Made by a program: the position numbers and the translations under genes. The notes below the pieces were generated by a model. That model made no database searches. It saw only the letters and a list, made by a program, of their open reading frames with translations, and had not been told where the DNA came from. From Congzhengia sp045593125 (lineage in GTDB: Bacteria > Bacillota > Clostridia > UBA1381 > UBA9506), in NCBI GenBank assembly GCA_045593125.1, contig JAZNWB010000106.1, positions 1 through 10,730 on the forward strand: a stretch of DNA of 10,730 nt, in the 5' to 3' direction. Positions 1 through 7,251 of the stretch are shown here, in pieces. Numbering within the stretch: position 1 is the stretch's first letter; each line of letters begins with the position of its first letter.

Positions 1-173
1 TGCCCCTAAACCTTAACTTCCAGCACCAACCCCCGACTGGCATCGAAAGCAAGCACCAGAAACTTCATCGATGTGCCCTTTAACGGCTTTTTAGGTCCGT
101 CCTGGGAACAAGCAGATCTGACTAGGATACTGCACCACCTAAGTTTATTAACTTGTTTTAATGTATCAACATC
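1..173 (-). ncRNA. Structured non-coding RNA, 5' part; OLE RNA candidate (partial)
   Basis: Seen: positions 1-140 are about 51% G+C, against very A+T-rich sequence at 181-236 and A+T-rich genes nearby. No convincing protein reads from either strand. The minus-strand transcript can fold. Bases 142-137 pair with 96-91 (6 bp), enclosing a 4-bp helix 127-124/103-100. Bases 73-68 pair with 46-41 (6 bp), extended past a 2-nt bulge by 65-63/49-47 and outward by 77-76/40-39. A promoter-like site at 180-208 predicts a 5' end near 173. Known: OLE (ornate, large, extremophilic) RNA, about 600 nt, is typically encoded just downstream of ispA in the xseB-ispA-OLE-dxs neighbourhood of Clostridia and some bacilli. 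It binds the membrane protein OapA, whose gene usually follows. Inference: this is the 5' third or less of such an RNA, cut by the window edge. The family call rests on position, composition and foldability, not on a recognised consensus; another structured RNA is possible. Confidence 0.45.
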
Positions 174-179
174 AACGAT

Positions 180-208
180 AATATAACATATTTTTTAAAA
201 ATAGTAAA
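180..208 (-). promoter_or_regulatory. Putative sigma-A promoter for the structured RNA
   Basis: On the minus strand, TTTACT (208-203) is followed by exactly 17 nt and TATATT (185-180), a 4/6 and a 5/6 match to the sigma-A hexamers. Transcription would start near 172-174, about 30 nt before the first predicted helix. The site lies between the ispA stop (237) and the G+C-rich block, so the RNA could be made independently of the upstream operon as well as by read-through. Such matches arise easily in A+T-rich DNA; the spacing and position make it credible. Confidence 0.45.
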
Positions 209-236
209 GTATTATTTTTTGAAAGTTAACAATTTT

Positions 237-1118
237 TTAATTCTCACGGGAGAGCAAAAATTTTGAAAGTTCTATTAAAAATTCTGCTTTTTCTCCGTAT
301 TTTGACAACACCTCTATCGCCTTGTTGGTGTAATCCTTTAAAAGGTTCTCAGATTGCTCCATACCATAGATACTTACAAATGTTGATTTTTCAAGCAATC
401 CATCTACTCCTGTTTTTTTGCCAAGAGTTTCCTCACTGCCTGTAACGTCTAAAATATCATCTTTTATCTGAAATGCAATGCCAAGATACCTTGCAAATTC
501 CTCCATTGAGCTTAAATCTTCTCTGCTGCCACCACCAAGAAGTGCTCCCACCCTTGCTGCCGCCATAATCAGCGCTGCAGTCTTGTGGAGGTGCATTGTC
601 ATTAATGTTACTGCATCAATAGTCTTTCCTTCTGACTCAATATCAATTACCTGTCCGCCTATCATTCCCTCTGCGCCTGAAGCTGCTGCAATTTCAGACA
701 TTGCAGCTAAAGTCATATTAGGCGAAACCTCTGTATTTTTTAACATTGTTTCAAATGCACAGTTTAAGAGTGCATCTCCTGCGAGTACCGCCATAGCCTC
801 GCCAAAGACTTTATGATTTGTTGGTTTTCCGCGACGCAAGTCATCATTATCCATACAGGGTAAATCATCATGAATTAAGGAATATGTGTGTATCATCTCC
901 AAAGCACAGGCAAAGGGCATAACGGATGATATTTCCCCGCCCACAAGTTCTGCGCATGCAAGCATCATAACAGGTCTTATTCTCTTACCACCAGCACTAA
1001 TGCTATAATTCATAGCCTTATAAATCGTACTTTGGGGGCATTCTTTTTCCTCTATGTATTTTTCAAGGCTTTTATTAACTTCTATAATTTTTAATTCAAA
1101 TTCCTTGTAAAAATCCAA
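237..1118 (-). CDS. ispA: Polyprenyl (farnesyl/geranyl) diphosphate synthase
   Basis: A class I trans-prenyltransferase, 293 aa, that condenses isopentenyl diphosphate with dimethylallyl or geranyl diphosphate in the cytosol. Seen: GGKRIRP at residues 43-49; the first Asp-rich motif D84-D85-x4-D90 within HDDLPCMDNDD; RRGKPTNHK after it; an HKT near 178-180; and the second Asp-rich motif DDILD at 220-224. Length and motifs match bacterial IspA. The Tyr at position 79, five residues before the first Asp-rich motif, fits a short-chain (C10-C15) product. The start is a TTG (1118-1116), 9 nt after a GGAGG at 1132-1128 that lies inside the xseB end; the next in-frame Met is residue 37, too deep. 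One nucleotide separates it from xseB, so the two are probably translationally coupled. It is the last gene of the operon; downstream comes an A+T-rich spacer and then the structured RNA. No strong intrinsic terminator is visible after it. Confidence 0.95.
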   Translation of the reverse strand: MDFYKEFELKIIEVNKSLEKYIEEKECPQSTIYKAMNYSISAGGKRIRPVMMLACAELVGGEISSVMPFACALEMIHTYSLIHDDLPCMDNDDLRRGKPTNHKVFGEAMAVLAGDALLNCAFETMLKNTEVSPNMTLAAMSEIAAASGAEGMIGGQVIDIESEGKTIDAVTLMTMHLHKTAALIMAAARVGALLGGGSREDLSSMEEFARYLGIAFQIKDDILDVTGSEETLGKKTGVDGLLEKSTFVSIYGMEQSENLLKDYTNKAIEVLSKYGEKAEFLIELSKFLLSREN

Positions 1119-1119
1119 A

Positions 1120-1338
1120 TTATTCTTCCTCCCCGCCTGATTTTGCTATGTTTTCTTCAGTAAGAATCTTTATCTTTTGTTCTGCCTTATCCAGTGCCTC
1201 GTTACACTCATTAGAAAGCTTTACACCTTTTTCAAAAAGCTTTACCGCCTCATCAAGTGAGCATTCGCCTTTTTCTAAAGTACTTACTACTTTTTCAAGC
1301 TCTTCCATCGATTGTTCAAATGTATTTGTTTTAGCCAT
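1120..1338 (-). CDS. xseB: Exodeoxyribonuclease VII small subunit
   Basis: A 72-aa small subunit of exonuclease VII, which with several copies per XseA large subunit degrades single-stranded DNA in both directions during repair. Seen: the family core, FEQSMEELEKVVSTLEKGE, followed by the LDEAVKLFEKGVKL helix, and an acidic tail ending in GGEEE; length is typical. The ATG at 1338 lies 7 nt after an AGGAGGT (1352-1346) and overlaps the end of the glycosylase gene by 8 nt. Its usual partner xseA is not next to it or anywhere in the window; in many Bacillota the order is xseA-xseB-ispA. Here a DNA glycosylase takes the xseA position, so the large subunit must be encoded elsewhere if the enzyme is functional. 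Confidence 0.93.
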   Translation of the reverse strand: MAKTNTFEQSMEELEKVVSTLEKGECSLDEAVKLFEKGVKLSNECNEALDKAEQKIKILTEENIAKSGGEEE

Positions 1339-2206
1339 TGGTTTTACCTCCTGCTGAATTTTCTCTCATATAATAAAACAGATACTGTTGTGCATATCCT
1401 GCCAGGTGCGAAAACTTTTTGTTTGCAAATTCATGTATTGATAAATCCTTTATTTCATCCTTATAGAGTTCTGAAACAGACCGCTTTACCCACACATCCA
1501 CAGGAAAAGTTTCTCTGCGTCCGTCACCGAACAATAATATACAGTCAGCCACTTTATTACCTATACCTTTTATTTTAAGAAGCTCTCTCCTGGCTTCTTC
1601 GGTGTTATAGTCTTTAAACTTTTCAAGGTTTACTTCTGATTCAGACACTTTATTTATTGCGTCTATTAAATATGAGTCACGATAACCTGCACGCAAAAAG
1701 CTCAAGTCTTCTTTTTTGACATCTGCTAATTTATCTACTGTGGGGAATGTGTGATATGTATTATTGTTATACGATATTTTTTCACCATAATGCTCACAAA
1801 ATCTTTCAACTATTCCCTGAATTCTTGGAATATTATTGTTTGCAGAAATTATAAACGATATTATACATTCCCAAAGGTCCTGATTAAGTAGCCTTATACC
1901 TCCGCCAAATGCGGTTGATTTTTTCAAATGAACATCAATGGACAACTGCTCCTTTATTTTAGCATAATCAGTACCCAAATCAAAATAATCATGCCAGATG
2001 TCTTGAACCTCTTCATCTGTTGTGTTTTTTAATATTATATCCTGTCCTGATTTTGATATGTTTATTATTCTGTTTTTGGCGACTATTGTATAACTTTCGT
2101 CCACTTCTTTTCGGAATCTAAAGCACTGTCCGCATTCGAAAATGTGTTTTGGCTCAAATTCCTCACTATAACCTTTTATTACTGCATATTTTTCCAAAGC
2201 ATTCAC
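1331..2206 (-). CDS. ogg: 8-oxoguanine DNA glycosylase / AP lyase (OGG1-like)
   Basis: A bifunctional base-excision repair enzyme that removes 8-oxoguanine and cleaves the abasic site. Seen: an N-terminal OGG-type domain with GQCFRF at 26-31; SANNNIPRI at 121-129, like the SNNNIARI of human OGG1; a helix-hairpin-helix LLKIKGIGNKVADCI near 209-223 that holds the catalytic lysine K218; and PVDVW with the conserved Asp D237. This is the HhH-GPD superfamily, OGG1/AlkA-like, 291 aa with the start used here. Start choice is uncertain: GTG at 2206 abuts its own AGAGG, too close for a Shine-Dalgarno site. TTG at 2197 (288 aa) lies 8 nt after the same AGAGG and is the better start. The coordinates given are the longer form. 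It begins 2 nt after trmL stops and overlaps xseB by 8 nt. AlkA-type alkylation specificity is less likely because the OGG N-domain and NNN motif are present. Confidence 0.9.
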   Translation of the reverse strand: MNALEKYAVIKGYSEEFEPKHIFECGQCFRFRKEVDESYTIVAKNRIINISKSGQDIILKNTTDEEVQDIWHDYFDLGTDYAKIKEQLSIDVHLKKSTAFGGGIRLLNQDLWECIISFIISANNNIPRIQGIVERFCEHYGEKISYNNNTYHTFPTVDKLADVKKEDLSFLRAGYRDSYLIDAINKVSESEVNLEKFKDYNTEEARRELLKIKGIGNKVADCILLFGDGRRETFPVDVWVKRSVSELYKDEIKDLSIHEFANKKFSHLAGYAQQYLFYYMRENSAGGKTNG

Positions 2207-2208
2207 CT

Positions 2209-2709
2209 CTAATCAGGTCTGCCTGTAAGCTCCCCTTCTTCACATAAATCACAATAGTCCAGTTGACGCAATGCCTCGTACAACACAATTGCAACCGCAT
2301 TGGACAAATTGAGTGACCTAGACCCTGCTGTCATAGGAATACGGATACATTTATCATAGTTTGCTTTGAGCAATGGTTCGGGTAGCCCATAAGATTCCTT
2401 CCCAAAGAACAGGTAATCACCGTCAGAAAATGCAACATCTGAGTGTCTGTGCTTTGATTTTGTTGAGCAAAAGAAATAATTACCGGGGCATTTACTAAAG
2501 AAATCATCAAGATTTTCGTAATATCTTATATCAAGCTCATGCCAGTAATCAAGACCCGCTCGCTTTAGCTTCTTATCATCAATAGCAAAGCCCATTGGCT
2601 TTATTATATGTAGTGTACTGCCTGTAGCTTTACATGTACGGGCAATATTCCCGGTGTTTTGCGGTATTTCAGGCTCTACAAGCACAATATTCATTGCCAT
2701 ATTATTCAT
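2209..2709 (-). CDS. trmL: tRNA (cytidine/uridine-34 2'-O)-methyltransferase
   Basis: A SPOUT-class methyltransferase, 166 aa, that 2'-O-methylates the wobble nucleotide (C34 or cmnm5U34) of leucine tRNAs using S-adenosylmethionine. Seen: the N-terminal motif EIPQNTGNIARTC near residues 13-25; FGKESYGLPE in the middle; and the trefoil-knot signature IRIPMTAGSRSLNLSNAVAI toward the C terminus with the SLNLSNA cofactor loop. Length fits the minimal TrmL/CspR type with no added RNA-binding domain. The ATG at 2709 overlaps the ysxC end by 8 nt; in-frame ATGs at 2700 and 2694 are alternatives, and the only Shine-Dalgarno (GGAAGAGGAAG) is very close to the first ATG, so the start may be either. It is followed after 2 nt by the glycosylase gene. 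Confidence 0.93.
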   Translation of the reverse strand: MNNMAMNIVLVEPEIPQNTGNIARTCKATGSTLHIIKPMGFAIDDKKLKRAGLDYWHELDIRYYENLDDFFSKCPGNYFFCSTKSKHRHSDVAFSDGDYLFFGKESYGLPEPLLKANYDKCIRIPMTAGSRSLNLSNAVAIVLYEALRQLDYCDLCEEGELTGRPD

Positions 2710-3307
2710 CTTCCTCTTCCATTATAAAGTCATAGATGTAATCCCAGAAGTTTTCTGCACCCTCATTATTCTGAGTGGAAAAAGGAATTAATATATCCCC
2801 ATCTTCTAAGTTCAGTTCTTCAATTATCATATCAAGATTTTTTTCTAATGCCATTTTTCCCAGTTTGTCTGATTTCGTAGCAAATACTACTAACTGACCG
2901 CCTGATGATTTAATAGCCTGCGCCATGTCCTTATCATCAACAGATGGCTTATGTCTGCAGTCTACAAGCAATATTACCTGCAGCAACTGACGTCGTTCGG
3001 ATAAATAACCGCCGATAATTTCGGTCATTTTCTTTCTTTCGCCGTGACTTGCCTGAGCATAACCATAACCAGGAAGGTCAACAAGCATCAGCTTATCATC
3101 AATATTATAAAAGTTTATAGTAACTGTTTTACCGGGCTTTTGGCTTACTCTGGCAAAATTCTTTCTATTGAGTATTTTATTTATCATAGAGGATTTGCCT
3201 ACATTTGACCTGCCGATAAATGCCACTTCAGGCATACTTGTTGCTGGGTACTGTTCTTTTCGCACTGCAGATATCAGCAGTGTCGCTTTATTTATATTTA
3301 TTTTCAT
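2702..3307 (-). CDS. ysxC: Ribosome biogenesis GTPase YsxC/EngB
   Basis: A TRAFAC-class GTPase, 201 aa, needed in Bacillus for late assembly of the 50S subunit. Seen: G1/P-loop GRSNVGKSS at 32-40; switch I with PGKT at 58-61; G3 DLPG at 77-80 followed by YGYA; G4 TKSDK at 144-148; and a G5-like PFSTQNNEG at 175-183. The N-terminal stretch preceding PEVAFIGRSN and the acidic C terminus (EEEDE) are normal for the family. The ATG at 3307 has an AAGGAAGATA-type site just upstream that overlaps the lon stop region; lon ends 12 nt before it. lon followed by ysxC is a well-conserved gene pair in Bacillota, which supports both calls. Confidence 0.96.
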   Translation of the reverse strand: MKININKATLLISAVRKEQYPATSMPEVAFIGRSNVGKSSMINKILNRKNFARVSQKPGKTVTINFYNIDDKLMLVDLPGYGYAQASHGERKKMTEIIGGYLSERRQLLQVILLVDCRHKPSVDDKDMAQAIKSSGGQLVVFATKSDKLGKMALEKNLDMIIEELNLEDGDILIPFSTQNNEGAENFWDYIYDFIMEEEDE

Positions 3308-3319
3308 ATTTATCTTCCT

Positions 3320-5644
3320 TTAATCGACGAGTGCCACCTTTAAAACGTCATTCATATTTCTTGCAAGTACAATATCCACATTTTCCTTAACCACATTTTC
3401 CAACTCGTCAATATCCTTTTTATTTTCAAAGGGAATTACAACTGTTTTTATTCCTGCCTGATGAGCTGCCAGAGTTTTTTCACGGAGTCCGCCAATAGGC
3501 AGTACTCTTCCCCTTATGGTTATTTCACCTGTCATTGCAACCTTATGGTTTACTGCTTTGTTTGAAAGAGCGGAAACTAAAGCTGTTGCAATGGTAATTC
3601 CTGCTGATGGTCCGTCCTTTGGGGTAGCACCCTCGGGAACGTGGATATGAATGTCGCAATTCTTATAAAATTCTCCGTCAATACCTAATTTTTTGTAATT
3701 GGAACGCACATAGCTTACCGCAGCTTTGGCGGATTCTTTCATGACATCACCTAGCTGGCCTGTTAATTCAAGATTTCCTGTACCGTCCATAATATTTACT
3801 TCAACAGATAACGTGTCACCGCCAACCTGAGTCCATGCAAGTCCTGTTACTACACCGACTTCGTCTTTTTTTGAAGCAGAATCTTCTAAGAAAATTTCTT
3901 TACCCAAAAATTCTTCTAAGTTTTTGCTTGTAACCTTCACCTGTGTGTTGGAATTGTCAACAATTTTGAGTGCGGCTTTTCTCAGAACATTTGCAATTTT
4001 ACGTTCTAATGTTCTAACCCCTGCCTCCCTTGTGTAATGAGCAATAATTCCCTTGATTGCACTATCATTTACAGAAACATTCTTTTTTGTAAGCCCGTGT
4101 TTTTTAAGTTGCTTACTCAAAAGATGATTCTTAGCTATATTGAATTTTTCCTCGGAGGTGTAACCGGGAATTTCTATAATTTCCATTCTGTCTAATAAAG
4201 GTCTTGGGATTGTGTCCAATGTATTTGCAGTTGCAATAAATAAAACATTGGAAAGGTCAAAATCTACCTCCATGAAATGGTCACGGAACTTCGTATTCTG
4301 TTCTGCATCCAGAACCTCAAGGAGCGCTGCAGCAGGGTCTCCTCTGTAATCTGATGCCATTTTGTCAATTTCATCAAAAAGCATCAAAGGATTATTAGTA
4401 CCTGCCTGTTTTAGAGCAGTTATAATTCTTCCGGGCATAGAACCTATATAGGTGCGTCTGTGACCACGGATATCTGCCTCATCACGGATACCACCTAAAG
4501 AAATTCTTGCATAGCTTCTTCCCATACTCTCAGCAATAGATTTTGCGATAGAGGTTTTACCTACTCCGGGAGGTCCAACAAGGCAAAGTATAGGTCCTGC
4601 CATAGAGCCTGTTATCTTTTTTACTGCCAGGTATTCCATTATACGCTCTTTTACTTCCTTTAAGCCATAATGGTCACGGTCTAAGACTTCCTTTGCATTG
4701 GAAACCTCTAACGTATCCTTTGTAAAATTATTCCATGGAAGGTCACAAATCCACTCAAGGTATGTGCGGATAACGTTGGCATCAGGATTATTTACCGACA
4801 TTTTTGAAAGTCGTGATAATTCTTTTGCACACTTTTCAACTACATTTTCAGGAAGGTCTAGGTTATCTAACTTTTTCTTGTATTCATCAACCTCAAATTC
4901 GCTGTCATCGCCTAATTCCTCGTGAATTACCTTGAGTTGCTCACGCAGAAAATATTCACGCTGATTTTTATCTATATTCTTCTTTACCTGTCTGTCAATT
5001 TTTGTATCCACTTCTGCTATCTGAATTTCGCGAAGTAAAATTTCCAAAAGTCTTTCAGCACGAACCTTTGTATCTTCAATATTTAAAATTTCCTGTTTGT
5101 CGGATAGCTTCAATGGCATATTTGATGCTATACTGTCAACTAAGTGAGATGTATTGTTTGTATTGTCAAGTGACAGTACAAATTCACCGCTTATTCTGTT
5201 GTTATAGTCACGGTAATTCATAAACTCATCCACGATTTTACGGCGGAGTGCTTCGCTTTCAATGGAATTATCATCACTCATATCCTCTTCTATCTCATCA
5301 ACCAAAGATACAAAGAAAGGCTTTGTTTTTAACACTTCACAGATTTTTGCACGCTTAATGCCTTCAACTAGTACACGCACAGTATTGTTGGGCATTTTTA
5401 CAACCTGACTAATTTTACATATTGTTCCCACAGTCTCAATATCTGCAGGCTTTGGATTTTCAATTGTGGGGTCAGTCTGCATGGTAACAAACGCCATCTG
5501 CTTGTTTACCATAGCGTTTTCAAGGGCTAATAAAGACTTTTCCCTGACTATATCAAAATGAACCAGTGTATTGGGAAAAACCACCATCCCACGCACTGCA
5601 AGTGTAGGCAGTGCTGATGTTTGTTTTATCAATGAATTTTCCAT
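3320..5644 (-). CDS. lon: ATP-dependent protease LonA
   Basis: A 774-aa homo-oligomeric serine protease that unfolds and degrades damaged and regulatory proteins in the cytosol. Seen, in 774-aa numbering: N-terminal substrate domain from TLAVRGMVVFPN near residue 14; a coiled-coil region about 205-270 (KNQREYFLREQLKVIHEELG); AAA+ module with Walker A GPPGVGKT at 357-364 and Walker B LMLFDEID at 420-427; and the protease domain with catalytic Ser680 in PKDGPSAG and Lys723 in GLREKTLAA. The length equals Bacillus subtilis LonA. Start choice: the frame stays open to 5710, but ATG at 5644 lies 5 nt after GGAGG (5654-5650), and family homology begins here. The longer form would add 22 unrelated residues overlapping the upstream gene. 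The gap to the nif3-like stop is 25 nt. No CIRCE or CtsR-type operator was seen upstream, so it is probably expressed with the operon. Confidence 0.97.
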   Translation of the reverse strand: MENSLIKQTSALPTLAVRGMVVFPNTLVHFDIVREKSLLALENAMVNKQMAFVTMQTDPTIENPKPADIETVGTICKISQVVKMPNNTVRVLVEGIKRAKICEVLKTKPFFVSLVDEIEEDMSDDNSIESEALRRKIVDEFMNYRDYNNRISGEFVLSLDNTNNTSHLVDSIASNMPLKLSDKQEILNIEDTKVRAERLLEILLREIQIAEVDTKIDRQVKKNIDKNQREYFLREQLKVIHEELGDDSEFEVDEYKKKLDNLDLPENVVEKCAKELSRLSKMSVNNPDANVIRTYLEWICDLPWNNFTKDTLEVSNAKEVLDRDHYGLKEVKERIMEYLAVKKITGSMAGPILCLVGPPGVGKTSIAKSIAESMGRSYARISLGGIRDEADIRGHRRTYIGSMPGRIITALKQAGTNNPLMLFDEIDKMASDYRGDPAAALLEVLDAEQNTKFRDHFMEVDFDLSNVLFIATANTLDTIPRPLLDRMEIIEIPGYTSEEKFNIAKNHLLSKQLKKHGLTKKNVSVNDSAIKGIIAHYTREAGVRTLERKIANVLRKAALKIVDNSNTQVKVTSKNLEEFLGKEIFLEDSASKKDEVGVVTGLAWTQVGGDTLSVEVNIMDGTGNLELTGQLGDVMKESAKAAVSYVRSNYKKLGIDGEFYKNCDIHIHVPEGATPKDGPSAGITIATALVSALSNKAVNHKVAMTGEITIRGRVLPIGGLREKTLAAHQAGIKTVVIPFENKKDIDELENVVKENVDIVLARNMNDVLKVALVD

Positions 5645-5654
5645 TTTTACCTCC
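5642..5654 (-). promoter_or_regulatory. RBS that fixes the lon start
   Basis: GGAGG at 5654-5650 is followed by TAAAA and then ATG at 5644-5642. It is the only good Shine-Dalgarno site near the lon 5' end and sits inside the longer open frame, so it argues against the ATG at 5710. Confidence 0.85.
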
Positions 5655-5669
5655 GAAAAATCGACAATA

Positions 5670-6455
5670 CTAAAATTTATTCCATACGTCTGTGTTTTTG
5701 TCAGTAACACAGATGTCTATATCTTTTTCAAATTCTTTTTTAAGCAATTCCGCTAAATAGTCACAGAAGATAATTTCTGCGTTGTAGTGAGGAACGTCTA
5801 TTAAAGCCATATTGTTTTCATAGGCAAATCTTGCGTGATGATACTTAAAATCGCCTGATATGAAAGCATCGCACCCTGCTTCTTTCGCAGCATACAAAAA
5901 ATCTGCTCCGCCTCCGTTACATACGGCGATTTTAGAAATTTTTGTATCAGTATCTCCTACATAACGCACCGAATCTAACAAAAATTCTGCCTTTACCTTT
6001 TTCAATATTTCACCAAGGGTTGTTTCAGCTTTTAAGTTACCAATTCTACCTGAACCGTCTTCACAATCTCCATCAATAGCACATCTATTCTCAGTATTTG
6101 CAATTTTGTCTAAAAATAAATCACAAAGTCCTGATTTTACTCCATCAAAATTCGTATGTACGGAAATAAGGGATATGTCATTCTTTATAAGTTCAATAAC
6201 TGTACGGGATATAGAATCGTCACTAACTATTCGTTTTAGAGGCTTAAAAATAAGGGGATGATGCGAAATTACAAGGTCGCAACCACGGACTTTGGCGTCC
6301 TCTACCACTTTTTCATCAGCATCCAAAGTGACTAAAACTTTGTTAATCTCTTTGTCCTTATCTCCTACCAAAAGTCCAACGTTATCATAGTCTTCTGCAA
6401 GGTAGGACGGTGCAAAAGCATTTAAAAACTCTGTAATTTTATTTAATTTCACCAT
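5670..6455 (-). CDS. Nif3/YqfO-like dinuclear metal-binding protein (GTP cyclohydrolase I type 2 family)
   Basis: A 261-aa member of the Nif3/YbgI/YqfO family, ring-shaped cytosolic proteins with a di-metal site per subunit. Some members are annotated as GTP cyclohydrolase I type 2, but the physiological reaction is unsettled. Seen: EDYDNVGLLVG near 21-31; metal ligands in ISHHPLIF (H65, H66); HTNFDGVKSGLCD further on; and the C-terminal ligand motifs GDFKYHHA and DVPHYNAEI. The length matches the compact E. coli YbgI form; the central PII-like insertion of the roughly 370-aa Bacillus YqfO is absent. Start choice: ATG at 6455 lies 8 nt after GGAGGAG (6470-6464); a GTG at 6464 touches that site and is rejected. 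It overlaps trmK by 7 nt (ATGGTGA arrangement). The trmK-yqfO pair is strongly conserved in Bacillota, which supports both calls and suggests coupled translation. Confidence 0.92.
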   Translation of the reverse strand: MVKLNKITEFLNAFAPSYLAEDYDNVGLLVGDKDKEINKVLVTLDADEKVVEDAKVRGCDLVISHHPLIFKPLKRIVSDDSISRTVIELIKNDISLISVHTNFDGVKSGLCDLFLDKIANTENRCAIDGDCEDGSGRIGNLKAETTLGEILKKVKAEFLLDSVRYVGDTDTKISKIAVCNGGGADFLYAAKEAGCDAFISGDFKYHHARFAYENNMALIDVPHYNAEIIFCDYLAELLKKEFEKDIDICVTDKNTDVWNKF

Positions 6456-7159
6456 TTTGAACACTCCTCCTGCAGTTTTTTGAGTTCTGAAATAAGAAAT
6501 GCGAAATGCTCCTGCTTTTCCTTTATTTCAGGGGATGTGGAGTTTTCCATAGAAGAAACTGCTTTTTCATATTCGTAAATTTTTCCTGATAGAAGTTCAG
6601 GCAATATTTTATCCTGTTTTTTTATAAGTGCTTCACCTATTAACAAATTAATTTCCTTTTCAATTTTCATTTTTCCCGGCTCTGCACAAATAATGGTATA
6701 AATTTTATCGTCTTCTTTTGCAAGTGTTTCATCCACAATATTAAATCCGTTTTCTGCTAAATATTTTCTTGTTTCTTCAATAGCCGTCATAGGCTGCAAA
6801 ATATATTTTTTCACAGAGGTGAGCCTGTCTTTGTGACTTTCTATAATACTGTTTATCAGTATTCCGCCCATACCTGCAATTACAACCGTATCTGCCTCGC
6901 CATCCTGAAGCTTTTCCAGTCCGTCGGACAGTCTTGTGATTATTTTATCTGAAAGATTAAACCTCTTTATATTTTCATCAGCACGTGTTAGCGGACCTTC
7001 ATTAATATCCATTGCAATTGCAGATTCTGCTCTTCTTTTTTTTACAAGATAAACAGGAACGTAGGCATGGTCTGTTCCGATATCTGCTATACTTTTACAA
7101 TCGCCAACCATGCTAGCTACCGCCAAAAGCCTTGGAGTCATAAAAGAATCAATATTCAT
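6449..7159 (-). CDS. trmK: tRNA (adenine-22 N1)-methyltransferase
   Basis: A Rossmann-fold, S-adenosylmethionine-dependent enzyme of 236 aa that makes m1A22 in the D-arm of tRNA. Seen: TPRLLAVASMV at 8-18; the cofactor-binding motif DIGTDHAYVP at 26-35; MDIN about 25 residues later (acidic end of the second strand); VIAGMGG near 93-99; LQPMTAIEETRKYL as the family's catalytic-region signature; and a helical C terminus of about 80 residues rich in Lys and Glu (coiled-coil type). Length is almost that of B. subtilis TrmK. The frame stays open to 7204, but ATG at 7159 follows GGGGAGG by about 11 nt, and homology starts there. It is the first gene of the leftward operon, 36 nt downstream of the -10 element at 7195-7200. 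Confidence 0.95.
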   Translation of the reverse strand: MNIDSFMTPRLLAVASMVGDCKSIADIGTDHAYVPVYLVKKRRAESAIAMDINEGPLTRADENIKRFNLSDKIITRLSDGLEKLQDGEADTVVIAGMGGILINSIIESHKDRLTSVKKYILQPMTAIEETRKYLAENGFNIVDETLAKEDDKIYTIICAEPGKMKIEKEINLLIGEALIKKQDKILPELLSGKIYEYEKAVSSMENSTSPEIKEKQEHFAFLISELKKLQEECSKW

Positions 7160-7194
7160 TTTTGACCACACCTCCCCATTAAACAATATAAAAT

Positions 7195-7223
7195 AGTATA
7201 TCATAATTTAAAAAAAGTGTCAA
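7195..7223 (-). promoter_or_regulatory. Strong sigma-A promoter of the trmK-ispA operon
   Basis: On the minus strand, a perfect TTGACA (7223-7218) is followed by 17 nt and TATACT (7200-7195, 5/6), with an extended -10 TGA immediately before the hexamer. Predicted start is near 7188, leaving a leader of about 30 nt before trmK. It is the best promoter in the window and, with no other strong one before 237, probably drives all eight leftward genes. Confidence 0.85.
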
Positions 7224-7251
7224 CAACACCGAAATTTGTGAAAATTTAATA

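Noticed and set aside
143..157. Possible rightward terminator (AAGTT-TATT-AACTT followed by GTTTT)
   Set aside because: The stem is only five A/T-rich pairs, there is no rightward gene ending here, and it lies inside the predicted leftward RNA.
1..186. Open frames of about 60 codons on both strands through the G+C-rich block
   Set aside because: They lack a start with an RBS, both strands are open at once (expected for G+C-rich DNA with few stops), neither translation resembles a known family, and base pairing favours an RNA.
478..816. Plus-strand frame inside ispA, and similar ones inside lon and rho
   Set aside because: They lie antisense to well-defined genes, have no RBS or family resemblance, and are products of codon structure on the other strand.
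5645..5710. Longer lon start at 5710
   Set aside because: The first 22 residues have no homology, they overlap the nif3-like gene, and no RBS precedes them; the GGAGG site points to 5644.
7160..7204. Longer trmK start at 7204
   Set aside because: It would include hydrophobic, non-homologous residues and would begin inside the promoter/leader; an RBS and homology start at 7159.
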